Assembly: GCA_963759295.1 (NCBI GenBank)
Contig: CAVWYT010000010.1
Location: forward strand, 682,001-746,000
Direction of reading: 5' to 3'
Source of the DNA: WHSW01 sp963759295
GTDB taxonomy: Bacteria; Actinomycetota; Thermoleophilia; Solirubrobacterales; 70-9
DNA: 64,000 nt
A program made the translations under genes and the position numbers. The notes under the pieces were generated by a model. The model worked only from the letters and a program-made list of their open reading frames with translations, was not told the DNA's origin and ran no database searches. Shown piece after piece: positions 16,372-25,086 of the stretch. Within the stretch, counting starts at the first letter, position 1. Each line of letters starts with the position of its first letter.

Positions 16372-17544
16372 ATGGGCCCGATCGAAATCCACGAGCTCAC
16401 CGACGGGGGCCAGAGCGCCGAGCAGGTGGCGGAGCTGGTCGCCGGGTTTCTGCGCCCGGCCGAGCGCACGCTCGAGCTGGCGCTCTACGACATCAGGCTC
16501 CCGGGGCCGGCGGGCGACCTCGTCGCCGCCGAGCTGCGCGCGGCGGCCGAGCGTGGGGTCGCGGTGCGGTTGCTCTACAACGTCGACAGCGAGCGCCCGC
16601 CGGCCCTCCACCCGCCGCCCGGGACGCGCCCCGAGCTGCTCGCCGAGCTGCCGGTCGACGCGCGGCCCGTGCCCGGCGTGCCCGACCTCATGCACCACAA
16701 GTACGCCGTCCGCGACCGCGACGCCGTGTGGACGGGGTCGGCGAACTGGACGACCGACTCGTGGACCAGGCAGGAGAACGTCGTCGTCGCGGTCGAGTCG
16801 CCGGCGCTCGCGCGCGCCTACGGCGCCAACTTCGACGAGCTCTGGCGCAGGCGCGACGTCGAGCGCAGCGGGCGGATCGGTCCGCTGCGCGTCGAGCTCG
16901 GGGCCGAGGCGACGGCGCGGGCGTGGTTCACGCCCGGGCACGGCGCCGACCTCTCGCAGGCGATCGCCTCCGCGATCGGGGCCGCCCGGCGGCGGGTGAG
17001 GATCGCCTCGCCGGTGATCAGCTCGGCGCCGGTGCTCGCCACCCTGGCCGAGGTCGGCGCGGACCGGCGAGTCGACATCGCCGGGGTGGTCGACGAGCCG
17101 CAGACCGACGAGGTCTTCGGCCAGTGGGCGACGAACGGCACCTCTGCCTGGAAGATCCCGCTGCTCGCGCGGGTGCTCACCGAGCTGCCGTTCTCGGGCA
17201 AGGCATCGACCCCGTGGGCGCCCGGAACCGTCCACGACTTCATGCACGCCAAGGTCACCGTCGCCGACGACACCGCCTTCGTCGGCTCGTTCAACCTGTC
17301 GCGATCCGGCGAGGCGAACGCCGAGAACGTGCTCGAGGTCCATGACGCGGCGCTCGCCGAGCGACTCGGGCGGTTCATCGACGCGGTCCGCGCCCGTTAC
17401 CCGGCGACGTCGGTGCCCGAGCGGGCGATGGCGACGATCTCTTCGGGGTCGGTGGCGACCTTCGCCAGCTCGAAGTCGGCGAGCGAGATTCGTCCCGGCT
17501 CGAGCATCTCGGACCGCATCCAGGACAAGAGCCCCGACCAGTAG
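16372..17544 (+). CDS. Phospholipase D-like domain protein
   Basis: The protein has 390 residues with two HKD motifs: HHKYAVRDRDAVWTGSAN (about residues 105-122) and HAKVTVADDTAFVGSFNLS (about 290-308), each HxKx4D followed by GSxN. The two halves together form one active site for phosphodiester hydrolysis or transfer; substrates may be phospholipids or nucleic acids. There is no signal peptide. The start is ATG at 16372. Residues after about 343 are Ser-rich and antisense to the LOG gene, so the natural protein may end near 17405 if the stop has been lost. Confidence 0.8.
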   Translation: MGPIEIHELTDGGQSAEQVAELVAGFLRPAERTLELALYDIRLPGPAGDLVAAELRAAAERGVAVRLLYNVDSERPPALHPPPGTRPELLAELPVDARPVPGVPDLMHHKYAVRDRDAVWTGSANWTTDSWTRQENVVVAVESPALARAYGANFDELWRRRDVERSGRIGPLRVELGAEATARAWFTPGHGADLSQAIASAIGAARRRVRIASPVISSAPVLATLAEVGADRRVDIAGVVDEPQTDEVFGQWATNGTSAWKIPLLARVLTELPFSGKASTPWAPGTVHDFMHAKVTVADDTAFVGSFNLSRSGEANAENVLEVHDAALAERLGRFIDAVRARYPATSVPERAMATISSGSVATFASSKSASEIRPGSSISDRIQDKSPDQ

Positions 17545-18110
17545 CCGTCGCCCACCAGGACGACCGGATGGCGGACGGCCTCGCCCGTCTGCGTCAGCGT
17601 CAGCAGCTCGAAGGTCTCGTCGAGGGTGCCGAAGCCGCCCGGGAAGATCACGAACGACTGGGAGTAGCGGACGAACATCAGCTTGCGGGTGAAGAAGTAG
17701 TCGAACGTGAGGCCGACATCGACGTACGGGTTCATGCGTTGCTCGCGCGGCAGCAGGATGTTGAGCCCGACCGAGATCGCGCCGACGTCGCGCGCGCCGC
17801 GATTGGCCGCCTCCATCGTCCCGGGCCCGCCGCCGGTGACGATCGCCAGCCCAGCCTCGCCGAGCGCCCGCGCAATCGCGCGGGCGCGCTCGTACTCGCC
17901 GCTGCCGACGCGGGTCCGGGCCGAGCCGAACACGCACACCGCCGGGCCGATCCCGGCGAGGGTCTCGAAGCCGGCGCGCAGCTCGCGCTCGATCAACTCG
18001 AGACGCTCGGCGTCCGTGCGCGTCGAGAGCACGTCGCGCTGCTCCGCGCAGATGATCTCCTCTCCAAGGGTGCTCGGGGGTCGCGGCTGTGGTGTCGGTT
18101 TGGTCGTCAT
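17397..18110 (-). CDS. LOG family protein (TIGR00730, Rossmann fold)
   Basis: This 237-residue LOG-family protein is of the cytokinin riboside 5'-monophosphate phosphoribohydrolase type, formerly misnamed lysine decarboxylase. VCVFGSARTRVGSGEYERA, VTGGGPGTMEAANRGA and the signature FPGGFGTLDETFELLTLTQT (PGGxGTxxE) are intact. Bacterial members hydrolyse nucleotide monophosphates to base plus ribose-5-phosphate. The ATG at 18110 starts MTTKPTPQPR. Its 3' end overlaps the phospholipase D-like gene by 148 bases, tail to tail. It is divergent from the coiled-coil nuclease-like gene at 18156. Confidence 0.85.
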   Translation of the reverse strand: MTTKPTPQPRPPSTLGEEIICAEQRDVLSTRTDAERLELIERELRAGFETLAGIGPAVCVFGSARTRVGSGEYERARAIARALGEAGLAIVTGGGPGTMEAANRGARDVGAISVGLNILLPREQRMNPYVDVGLTFDYFFTRKLMFVRYSQSFVIFPGGFGTLDETFELLTLTQTGEAVRHPVVLVGDGYWSGLLSWMRSEMLEPGRISLADFELAKVATDPEEIVAIARSGTDVAG

Positions 18111-18155
18111 GGGGTCAGATTCTCGTCCGATTGCCCGACTACCTTCGTGAGTCCG

Positions 18156-19478
18156 ATGAAGGCTTCCGAGCGACAGCAGCTTCCCCTCGATGCCGCCTCC
18201 GGCGACGGGGTCGTGCGCGCGCTCGACGACCGCCTGGTGATCGAGTCGCTGACGGTCGCCGACGAGCGCGCCGCCCACCTCGTGCGCGAGCGCCAGCAGC
18301 TCGGCACGCCGGCCACCGACACGGTCCGCAAGGCGATCGAGATCGGGGCCCGCGTCCTCGACAGCGAGGAGACCGCGGCCAACGTGGACTACGTCCGCCG
18401 CGAGCTCGAGTCGGGGCTCGGCCAGCTCGATCGCAAGCTCGGCGGGACGCTCGAGGAGGCGGCGGCGGAGCTCGCGGAGCGGATCGCGGCGACCTTCGGC
18501 GCCGAGCGAAACGACTCCGTGCAGGCCCAGATCAAGGAGATCGTCGCCGTTGAGGCACGCCAGCAGCGTGAGGCGCTGCTCAGCGCCCTGACCGCCGAGG
18601 ACGGGTCGAACCCGCTGGTCGCGATCCAGGCCCGGCTCGGCAAGGCGATGCTCGAGGCGGAGGAGCGCCACCGCGCCGAGGTCCAGCGGCTGCGTGAGTC
18701 GCACGCCGGCGAGGCGCGGGCGATGCACGGGCAGGTGGGTGAGCTGCGCAAGGAGCTCGCGCGGTTGATCGAGCGCGAGCAGGGCGACGAGCGCGTCGCC
18801 GAGGCCGAGGCCGCCGGGACCCGCAAGGGGTTCACCTTCGAGGAGCGCGTGCACGAGGCGCTCGAGTCGATCGCCGGCGCCCGTGGCGACCTGTCGACCC
18901 ACACCGGAGGCGAGCTCGCCGAGGGCGGCGGCAAGAAGGGCGACACGATGATCGAGATCGGAGCCTGCGAGGGCGTCGCCCAGGGACGGATCGTGTTCGA
19001 GGCCAAGGACAAGCAGCTGACCAAGAACCGAGCGTGGGCGGAACTGAACGCCGCGATGGAGGCGCGCGCCGCGTCGTTCGCGGTGCTCGTCGTCGCCGGC
19101 GATGAAAACGTCCCGGCCGGCCGCGAGACGCTTCACGAGTACGAGGGCAACAAGCTGATCGTCGCCGTCGATCGCGAGGAGCCGAGCGGGCTGGCGCTGG
19201 GCGTCGCCTACCGGCTCGCCGCGGCGCGGGTGGCGATGGCGCGCGACCGCGATCTGACCGTCGACGCGCCCGCCGTCCGCGACGCCGCCCAGGAGGCGGT
19301 CACCGCGCTCAAGCAGGCGCAGGCGATCCGCTCGGCGCTGACCGGCATCAAGACCCAGTCCGATCGCGCGCGCGACGGCCTCAACGCGATGGTCGCCGCG
19401 GCCGAGGCGAAGCTCCAACAGATCGACTCGCTGGTCGCCGAGGCCGAGGAGGCCGTGGAAGCCGACGACGAGACGTAG
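18156..19478 (+). CDS. Coiled-coil protein with PD-(D/E)XK nuclease-like C-terminal half
   Basis: The protein has 440 residues. Residues 1-225 are Glu/Ala/Arg-rich and strongly helical (ELVRERQQL, LEEAAAELAERIAA, RKELARLIEREQG), suggesting a long coiled coil. Residues 225-350 carry FTFEERVHEALESIAGARGD, then GGGKKGDTMIEIG and GRIVFEAKDKQLTKN. An Asp followed by Glu-x-Lys is the active-site layout of PD-(D/E)XK nucleases, as in DUF2130-type proteins. A further helical tail closes it. No toxin, methylase or phage gene is nearby. The role could be DNA cleavage or structural. Confidence 0.65.
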   Translation: MKASERQQLPLDAASGDGVVRALDDRLVIESLTVADERAAHLVRERQQLGTPATDTVRKAIEIGARVLDSEETAANVDYVRRELESGLGQLDRKLGGTLEEAAAELAERIAATFGAERNDSVQAQIKEIVAVEARQQREALLSALTAEDGSNPLVAIQARLGKAMLEAEERHRAEVQRLRESHAGEARAMHGQVGELRKELARLIEREQGDERVAEAEAAGTRKGFTFEERVHEALESIAGARGDLSTHTGGELAEGGGKKGDTMIEIGACEGVAQGRIVFEAKDKQLTKNRAWAELNAAMEARAASFAVLVVAGDENVPAGRETLHEYEGNKLIVAVDREEPSGLALGVAYRLAAARVAMARDRDLTVDAPAVRDAAQEAVTALKQAQAIRSALTGIKTQSDRARDGLNAMVAAAEAKLQQIDSLVAEAEEAVEADDET

Positions 19479-19483
19479 GCGGT

Positions 19484-19506
19484 GCCCCCGGAGCCGCGCC
19501 GGGGGC
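19484..19506. terminator. GC-rich hairpin between convergent genes
   Basis: GCCCCCGG and CCGGGGGC form a perfect 8-base stem around a seven-base loop, placed immediately after the coiled-coil gene's stop codon and touching the stop of the convergent lipoprotein gene. It could terminate transcription from both sides. There is no T-run, as is common in high-GC actinobacteria. Confidence 0.55.
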
Positions 19507-19916
19507 TAGGGGAGCAGGAGCGCGTTCTGCGAGCTGGAGCGCTCGGGGCCGACCTTGAGCTTCGTCTGCCGCCCCTCACCGCCGTTGGAGACCGCGTACC
19601 TGCCCTGCTCGAGCTGCATCGTCAGGGCGCCGGTCCCGTGCGGCACGATCTCACCCGTCGACGCATCGTTCGGGCCCTCGAGCACGAGGCGCGCGGGATC
19701 GGCGGTCTGGTTGGAGATCGTGATCGTCGCCTGGCCGGCGCCGATCTGGTCGGCCGAGCTGGGGCTGATCGAGACACCGTCGTCCCCGATGCGCGCGCCG
19801 ATCTCGATCGGCGCCGGCGGGCGAGGCTCGTTCTTGAAGTCCTCCTCGCCGCAGGCCGCGATCGCGACCGCGGTGAGCGCCGCGCTCAGCGCAACGATGA
19901 GCCTCCTCGCGCCCAT
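19506..19916 (-). CDS. Small putative lipoprotein
   Basis: These 136 residues have a lipoprotein signal: basic start, LIVALSAALTAVAIAAC, with Cys22 as lipidation site. The mature part is a short beta-sandwich-like domain: QATITISNQTADPARLVLEG, TGEIVPHGTGALTMQLEQGR, YAVSNGGEGRQTKLKVG. It resembles cupredoxin or bacterial immunoglobulin-like extracellular modules, without visible copper ligands. It is likely anchored on the outer face of the cytoplasmic membrane. Function unknown. Confidence 0.65.
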   Translation of the reverse strand: MGARRLIVALSAALTAVAIAACGEEDFKNEPRPPAPIEIGARIGDDGVSISPSSADQIGAGQATITISNQTADPARLVLEGPNDASTGEIVPHGTGALTMQLEQGRYAVSNGGEGRQTKLKVGPERSSSQNALLLP

Positions 19917-19981
19917 GCTGGAGGCAACCCTAGCCGAAGCGTCGGCCCGCCGGCGCCGGTCGCCCCGCGCTCGAGCGGCGT

Positions 19982-20926
19982 TCAGAACGGCAGCTCGACG
20001 ACCTTGCCGCCGATCCCGTCGCCGATCTCGACGCTCGCTCCGGGCTCCGCCTCGCGACGCAGGATCGCGAGCGCGATCGGGCCGCGGGCGGGGGAGAGGA
20101 CGGCGGTCCCGATCGTGCCCAGCTCACGCTCGCCGAGCCGGACCGAGGCGCCGTCGGGGGCGGGTCCGTCGAGCACGAGCCCTCGTAGGTGACGATTGGG
20201 CTTGCCCTTGTAGTGCAGGCGGGCGACCGTCTCCTGGCCGATATAGCAGCCCTTGGTGAAGCTGACGGCGCGCTCGGTGATGTCCGCCTCCTGGGGGATC
20301 GTCGCCGTCGTCATCTCGCGCCCGAAGCGCGGCCGGCCCGCCTCGACGCGAACGATCTCCGCGGCCGGCTCGGCGACCGGCTCGGCGCCGGCGGCGACGA
20401 GCGCGCTCTGCACCTCGGCCAGCCGGTCGCGAGCGACGACGAGGTCGACGCCCTCGGCGGTGGCGACCGCGAGGCAGGGCACACCACCGACCTCGGCTTC
20501 CCGGTTCGAGTGCTCGGGCCCCGCCGGCCCGGCGAGCGCGACCTCCGCCGCACCCGGACCGATCACGGAGACGATCGCCCGCTCGGGCGAGGCGTCGGCG
20601 ACCTCCGCGTCGCGGCCGATCTTGTACATCGACAGGTGGCGCAGGACCGCGTCGCCCGCAACCGCCTCTGTGTCGATCAAGAAGCCCTCGCCGGTGCGCA
20701 GCACGCGCATGTCCGCCGCCATGTGGCCCTTGCGGTCGAGCAGCGCCGCGTAACACCCCTCGCCCGCCTCGAGCGCCTCGACGTCGTTGGTGAGCTGGCC
20801 CTGAAGGAAGTCGGCGGCCTCGGAGCCCGAGATCTCGAGCACCCGGCGCTCGGGACGGCCGAGCACGCCCGCTCGCTCCCTGAGGACGCGGTATTGGGCG
20901 TCGAGCTCGACTCCGGTGGCGGACAT
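19982..20926 (-). CDS. ygfZ: Folate-binding protein YgfZ (iron-sulfur cluster maintenance)
   Basis: This 314-residue GcvT-like protein contains the diagnostic KGCYIGQETVAR motif at about residue 225, whose Cys is essential in E. coli YgfZ. The N-terminal folate-binding region has SGSEAADFLQGQLTNDVEAL. YgfZ helps with repair or assembly of certain iron-sulfur enzymes, using tetrahydrofolate. The ATG at 20926 (MSATGVELDAQ) was chosen over one 30 codons upstream because family members begin there. Its spacer with the DtxR-type gene contains an AT-rich divergent promoter region. Confidence 0.85.
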   Translation of the reverse strand: MSATGVELDAQYRVLRERAGVLGRPERRVLEISGSEAADFLQGQLTNDVEALEAGEGCYAALLDRKGHMAADMRVLRTGEGFLIDTEAVAGDAVLRHLSMYKIGRDAEVADASPERAIVSVIGPGAAEVALAGPAGPEHSNREAEVGGVPCLAVATAEGVDLVVARDRLAEVQSALVAAGAEPVAEPAAEIVRVEAGRPRFGREMTTATIPQEADITERAVSFTKGCYIGQETVARLHYKGKPNRHLRGLVLDGPAPDGASVRLGERELGTIGTAVLSPARGPIALAILRREAEPGASVEIGDGIGGKVVELPF

Positions 20927-20990
20927 CGAAGCCGATTCTAGGCGCCGGGGTTGCATCACGATTTCGAGTTGTCTAAATTCTCGCTTCGAT

Positions 20991-21714
20991 ATGGCACACA
21001 CGAGGACCGCAAGCAAGGTGGCGCCGCTGCGCTCGGCGGGCGGAGCGTCGACCGAGGCGATCGAGGACTACGTGAAGGCGATCTTCGGGCTCGAGCAGCG
21101 TGCCTCGGGGCCGGTGACCACGTCGGTGCTCGCCGAGCGCCTGGATGTCGCGCCCTCAACCGTGACCGCGATGGCCAAGCGGCTCGACGAGCTCGGGCTC
21201 GTCTCCTACACGCCGTACCAGGGAGTGAACCTGACCGAGACCGGCCGCCGCGTCGCGCTCGAGGTCGTTCGCCACCACCGCCTGCTCGAGGCCTTCCTGG
21301 CGACCAGCCTCGACATGCCCTGGGACCGGGTGCACGACGAGGCCGAGGTCCTCGAGCACTACATCTCCGAGGACCTCGAGCGGCGGATCGCAGCGAAGCT
21401 GGGCGACCCCGACCCGCGATCCACACGGCGATCCGATCCCGAGCGCCGAGCTCGTCCTCGACACCGATCGCACCGTGAGGCTGGTGGACCTCGGGCCCGG
21501 CGAGGCGGCGAGCTTCGAGCGCGTCTCCGACAGCGATCCCGAGATGCTGCGCTTCCTCGACGAGCGCGGGATCCATCCCGGATGCGAGCTCCGCCTCCGC
21601 CGGCGCGATCCGTTCGAGGGTCCGTTGTTCGTCGAGGTCGACGGCAGCGACCACGTGCTCGGCCACACGCTCGCGGCGGCGATGTGGGTCACGCCCGCGG
21701 AGGGTTCGCGATGA
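20991..21714 (+). pseudogene. DtxR/MntR family metal-dependent regulator, interrupted by a +1 frameshift
   Basis: Residues 1-140 give the DtxR winged helix and dimer/metal domain: AIEDYVKAIFGLEQ, VAPSTVTAMAKRLDELGLV, YQGVNLTETGRR, VRHHRLLEAFL, DEAEVLEHYISEDLERRI with the His/Glu metal ligands. After AAKLGDPD the frame breaks; the expected DPHGDPIPS and the FeoA-like SH3 domain (VRLVDLGPGEAASF to the stop at 21712) continue one frame over. One extra C in GACCCGCG at 21411-21418 accounts for it. The intact protein would have about 240 residues and overlap the NRAMP gene by ATGA, suggesting manganese or iron control of uptake. Confidence 0.8.
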
Positions 21715-23063
21715 ACCGGGCCCTCGACGAGGCGATCGCCACTCCGCCGCCCGCACCGCCGGAGGAGCTCGATCTCGACGACGTCGAGGCCGTACTTCCC
21801 GGCGAGGCGGCGGTCGCTCGCGCGGCCAGGCGGTCGCTCGACGGGCACGCTCGCGGCGCGGCGCGCGTCTGGCCCTTCCTCGGGCCGGCGTTCATCGCCG
21901 CCGTCGCCTACATCGATCCCGGCAACTTCGCCACCAACATCAGCGCCGGAGCGCAGTTCGGCTATCTGCTGCTCTGGGTCGTGGTCTCGGCGAATCTGAT
22001 CGCGATGCTGATCCAGACCCAGTCGGCGAAGCTCGGGATCGCGACCGGCAAGAACCTGCCCGAGCTCTGCCGCGAGACGTTCTCCCGCCGGACCTCGATC
22101 GGGCTCTGGCTGCAGGCCGAGGTGGTCGCGATGTCCACCGACGTCGCCGAGGTGGTCGGCGCGGCGCTCGGCCTGAACCTGCTGTTCGGCATTCCGCTGT
22201 TCCCGGCGGCGCTGATCGCGGGCGCCGGCGCGTTCGCGATCCTCGGGCTCCAGCAGATGGGCTTTCGGCGCCTCGAGGCCGGGATCGCGGCGCTCGCCGG
22301 GGTGGTGCTGCTCTCGTTCGCGTTCGAGATCTTCTGGGCGAAGCCGGACGCCGGCGACGTCGCATCGCACCTGTTCGTGCCGGGATTCTCCGGGACGGAG
22401 AGCATCCTGTTGACCACCGGGATCATCGGCGCCACGGTGATGCCGCACGTCGTCTACCTGCACTCGGCGCTGACCCAGCGACGGATCGTTGGCCGCAACG
22501 AGGACGAGCGCCGCCGCATCCTGCGGTTCGAGAAGATCGACGTCGTGATCGCGATGGCGATCGCCGGGGCGGTGAATCTCTCGATGATCATCATGGCCGC
22601 GGCGCTGTTCAACGTTGGCGGGCTGACCGGGATCGACAGCATCGAGGGTGCCTTCGAGGGCCTGGAGACGACCGTCTCCGGCAACGCCGCGACCGTGTTC
22701 GGGATCGCCCTGCTGGCCTCGGGCTTCGCCTCCTCCTCGGTCGGGACGATGTCCGGCCAGGTCGTGATGCAGGGGTTCATTCAGCGTCACATTCCGATCT
22801 TCGTGCGCCGGGCGATCACGCTCGCACCGGCGCTGATCGTGCTCGCGATCGGGGTCGCGCCCACCGACGCGCTCGTGATCAGCCAGGTCGTGCTCTCGTT
22901 CGGGATCCCGTTCGCGCTCGTGCCGCTGCTGGTGATCGCGCGCAAGCCCGAGGTGATGGGATCGCTGGCGAACCCCGGCTGGCTCTCGGTGATCGCCGGC
23001 ATCCTCGCCGGGCTGATCATCGCGCTCAACCTGTTCCTGCTCCAGCAGGTGTTCTTCGGCTGA
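21711..23063 (+). CDS. mntH: NRAMP family divalent metal (Mn/Fe) transporter
   Basis: This 450-residue proton-coupled importer has about eleven membrane helices. The metal-binding motif in helix 1 is visible as YIDPGNFATNISAG (DPGN), and helix 6 carries TTGIIGATVMPHVVYLHSAL (the MPH motif). Both are needed for Mn2+ or Fe2+ coordination. A 55-residue acidic cytosolic N-terminus precedes helix 1. The ATG at 21711 overlaps the regulator's stop, so the two form one operon and the regulator probably senses the transported metal. Confidence 0.92.
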   Translation: MNRALDEAIATPPPAPPEELDLDDVEAVLPGEAAVARAARRSLDGHARGAARVWPFLGPAFIAAVAYIDPGNFATNISAGAQFGYLLLWVVVSANLIAMLIQTQSAKLGIATGKNLPELCRETFSRRTSIGLWLQAEVVAMSTDVAEVVGAALGLNLLFGIPLFPAALIAGAGAFAILGLQQMGFRRLEAGIAALAGVVLLSFAFEIFWAKPDAGDVASHLFVPGFSGTESILLTTGIIGATVMPHVVYLHSALTQRRIVGRNEDERRRILRFEKIDVVIAMAIAGAVNLSMIIMAAALFNVGGLTGIDSIEGAFEGLETTVSGNAATVFGIALLASGFASSSVGTMSGQVVMQGFIQRHIPIFVRRAITLAPALIVLAIGVAPTDALVISQVVLSFGIPFALVPLLVIARKPEVMGSLANPGWLSVIAGILAGLIIALNLFLLQQVFFG

Positions 23064-23087
23064 GCGTCCCGGCGGTAGGCTGGGGGC

Positions 23088-23450
23088 GTGGCCCTCGCCG
23101 ACGACTTCCAGCAGGTCCTCGACTCGCTGCCCGACGACTGGACCGACATCGTCTGCGACCTGCGGATCTCCGACGAGGACCAGTACGTCGACGCCGCGGT
23201 GCTCCTGACGCAGATCAATGCGCAGCCCTACTCGGAGGCCGAATGGCACTTCCGCATCAACGTCGCCCACGCGTTCGGCAAGGCGGCGGCGGCGGAGACC
23301 GTCAAGGGGACGCTCGCGCTCCTCGATCAGGAGCGCATCGCGGGCGAGCTGATCGTCCGCGACGTTCAAGAGGCGCGGGCGGAGGTCGTGCAGATGTGGG
23401 GTCGGCCGGAGTCGGTGCGCCGCGAGTTCCGCGCTCGCCGATCGCTCTGA
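23088..23450 (+). CDS. Conserved hypothetical protein
   Basis: This 120-residue soluble, acidic protein has no assigned domain. It starts ALADDFQQVLDSLPDDWTDI, then VDAAVLLTQINAQPYSEAEW and a helix HFRINVAHAFGKAAAAETV, ending in a basic REFRARRSL tail. The pattern of helices suggests a small alpha/beta regulator. The GTG at 23088 is 24 bases after the NRAMP stop, so it may be co-transcribed. Its 3' end meets the convergent lipoprotein gene. Confidence 0.65.
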   Translation: MALADDFQQVLDSLPDDWTDIVCDLRISDEDQYVDAAVLLTQINAQPYSEAEWHFRINVAHAFGKAAAAETVKGTLALLDQERIAGELIVRDVQEARAEVVQMWGRPESVRREFRARRSL

Positions 23451-23457
23451 GAGACGC

Positions 23458-24426
23458 TCAGTCGCCGGCAAACGCGGCGTCGAGGTCAACCGCCTCGGAG
23501 ACGATCCCGTGCACCCGGTCCCAGGCGGCCCAGCGCCGCAGCGCCGAACGGTCGAACGGCCCCGCGGAGGCGAAGGCGCCGGAGCGCTCGAGCGCCGCGA
23601 GCTGGGCGCGCTGCTCGGCGGGGTCGAGCCCCGGGACGGCGGCGAGCAGGTCGTCGAGCGCCTGCTGCGGCTCGTTGGCGGTCTCGGCGGTCGCTCGCTC
23701 GGTGGCGGCGACGACCGCGTCGACGAGCTCCGGGTCGTCGGCCAGGGTCCGCTGCGAGGTTGCGAGCACGAGCTCGGGGTAGGGGGGCGCCCCGTAGTCG
23801 TCGACCCGGAACTCACGGGTGGGGATGCCGAGCCGGCGCAGGGCGACTCCCTCCGCGTTCCAGAATGCGGTCGCCGCGTCAAGGCGCCCGGCGGAGAGCG
23901 CGGAGATCGCCTCGAAGCCGATCGTCACCCGGTCGACCGAGCTCGGGTCGGTGCCCCCTGTCTCGAGCACCGAATCGAGCACGGCGTCGTCGGAGGGCAG
24001 CCCGGTGACGCCCACCGTGCGTCCCTCGAGGTCGGCGGGGGTGCGCACCACCTCGCGATCGGCCGCGATCACCGCGGCGAGCGGCCGGCCGACGATCGCC
24101 GCGACGCCGACCACCTCGACACCCCGCTCGCGGGCGAGCGCGAGGTCGTGGATGTCGAGGACCGCGAACTCGGCGCGGCCGGTGGCGAGCAGCTTCGCCG
24201 AGTCGGTGCTCGCCGAGGGCTCGCGGACGGTCAGCTCGACGCCCCGATCGGCGTAATAGTCGCGCCCGAGGGCTCGGTAGATCCCGGCGTGAACCGCGTT
24301 CGGCTGGAAATCCAGCACCAGGGTCGCCTCGTTGAAGGCGCCCGGTTCAGCACCGCCACCGCCGCAGCCCACGAGCAGGGCCGAGGCGATCGCGGCCGCC
24401 AGCGGCGCGGCGACCCATCGCATCAC
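23458..24426 (-). CDS. ABC transporter substrate-binding lipoprotein, NMT1/THI5-like
   Basis: This 322-residue lipoprotein has a signal ending in ALLVGCGGGG. The mature part matches the NMT1/THI5 family that binds thiamine precursors (ThiY), nitrate or sulfonates: LDFQPNAVHAGIYRALGRDY, YYADRGVELTVREP, LATGRAEFAVLDIHDLALAR and TVGVTGLPSDD. The LDFQPN-HAGIY segment is typical of pyrimidine-precursor binders. No permease or ATPase lies next to it, so it is an orphan or serves a transporter elsewhere. It diverges from the pyrophosphatase gene with 44 bases between. Confidence 0.8.
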   Translation of the reverse strand: MMRWVAAPLAAAIASALLVGCGGGGAEPGAFNEATLVLDFQPNAVHAGIYRALGRDYYADRGVELTVREPSASTDSAKLLATGRAEFAVLDIHDLALARERGVEVVGVAAIVGRPLAAVIAADREVVRTPADLEGRTVGVTGLPSDDAVLDSVLETGGTDPSSVDRVTIGFEAISALSAGRLDAATAFWNAEGVALRRLGIPTREFRVDDYGAPPYPELVLATSQRTLADDPELVDAVVAATERATAETANEPQQALDDLLAAVPGLDPAEQRAQLAALERSGAFASAGPFDRSALRRWAAWDRVHGIVSEAVDLDAAFAGD

Positions 24427-24470
24427 CGGCGAGCCTAGATGATCCGTGCGGCGCCGATAGCCTTGCGCGG

Positions 24471-25004
24471 ATGTCCGAGCTGCTCACCGACGAGCACCCA
24501 CTCACGCACGAGCTCCTCGCCTACGTCGAGATCCCGAAGGGGAGCCGCAACAAGTACGAGTACGACGAGGGCATCGGCCGCGTCGTGCTCGACCGGTTCC
24601 TCTCCTCGTCGATGGTCTACCCGACCGACTACGGCTTCCTCATGGGTCATCGCGGCCGGGACGGGGACCCGCTCGACGCGATGATCTGCGTCTCGGAGCC
24701 GACATTTCCGGGCTGCGTGATCCCGGTGAAGCCGATCGCCCTGTTCGTGATGCAGGACGAGAAGGGGGAGGACGACAAGGTCGCCTGCGTCCCCACGCAC
24801 GACCCCGGCTGGAACACCGCCGAGACGCTCGCCGACATCCCGGAGGCGATGCAGCGCGAGATCACGCACTTCTTCTCCGTCTACAAGCAGCTCGAGGGCA
24901 AGGAGGTTCGGGTCGAGGGCTGGCGATCGCTGGAGGAGGCGCTGGAGGTGATCGCCGACGGGCGCCGGCTGCAGATGGAGCACGAAACGCCGCGTCGCGG
25001 CTGA
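24471..25004 (+). CDS. ppa: Inorganic pyrophosphatase, family I
   Basis: This 177-residue cytosolic enzyme hydrolyses pyrophosphate and pulls biosynthetic reactions forward. The active-site residues are visible: VEIPKGSRNKYEYDE, FLSSSMVYPTDYGF, then DGDPLDAMICVSEP (the family signature D-x-D-P-x-D) and KVACVPTHDPGW. Length and order are standard for bacterial family I enzymes. The start is ATG at 24471. It stands alone, with the aquaporin gene 82 bases downstream. Confidence 0.95.
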   Translation: MSELLTDEHPLTHELLAYVEIPKGSRNKYEYDEGIGRVVLDRFLSSSMVYPTDYGFLMGHRGRDGDPLDAMICVSEPTFPGCVIPVKPIALFVMQDEKGEDDKVACVPTHDPGWNTAETLADIPEAMQREITHFFSVYKQLEGKEVRVEGWRSLEEALEVIADGRRLQMEHETPRRG

Positions 25005-25086
25005 GACGAGCACGGCGCGGGACGCCGTGGCCGAGCGTCGGCACCTATAGACTGCCGCGCGCACCCGAGCGAGGAGGAATTTTCAA

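Noticed and set aside
20960..20990. DtxR/MntR box in the AT-rich spacer before the regulator
   Set aside because: Only four-base CGAG/CTCG symmetry around TTGTCTAAATT could be seen; not enough to call an operator.
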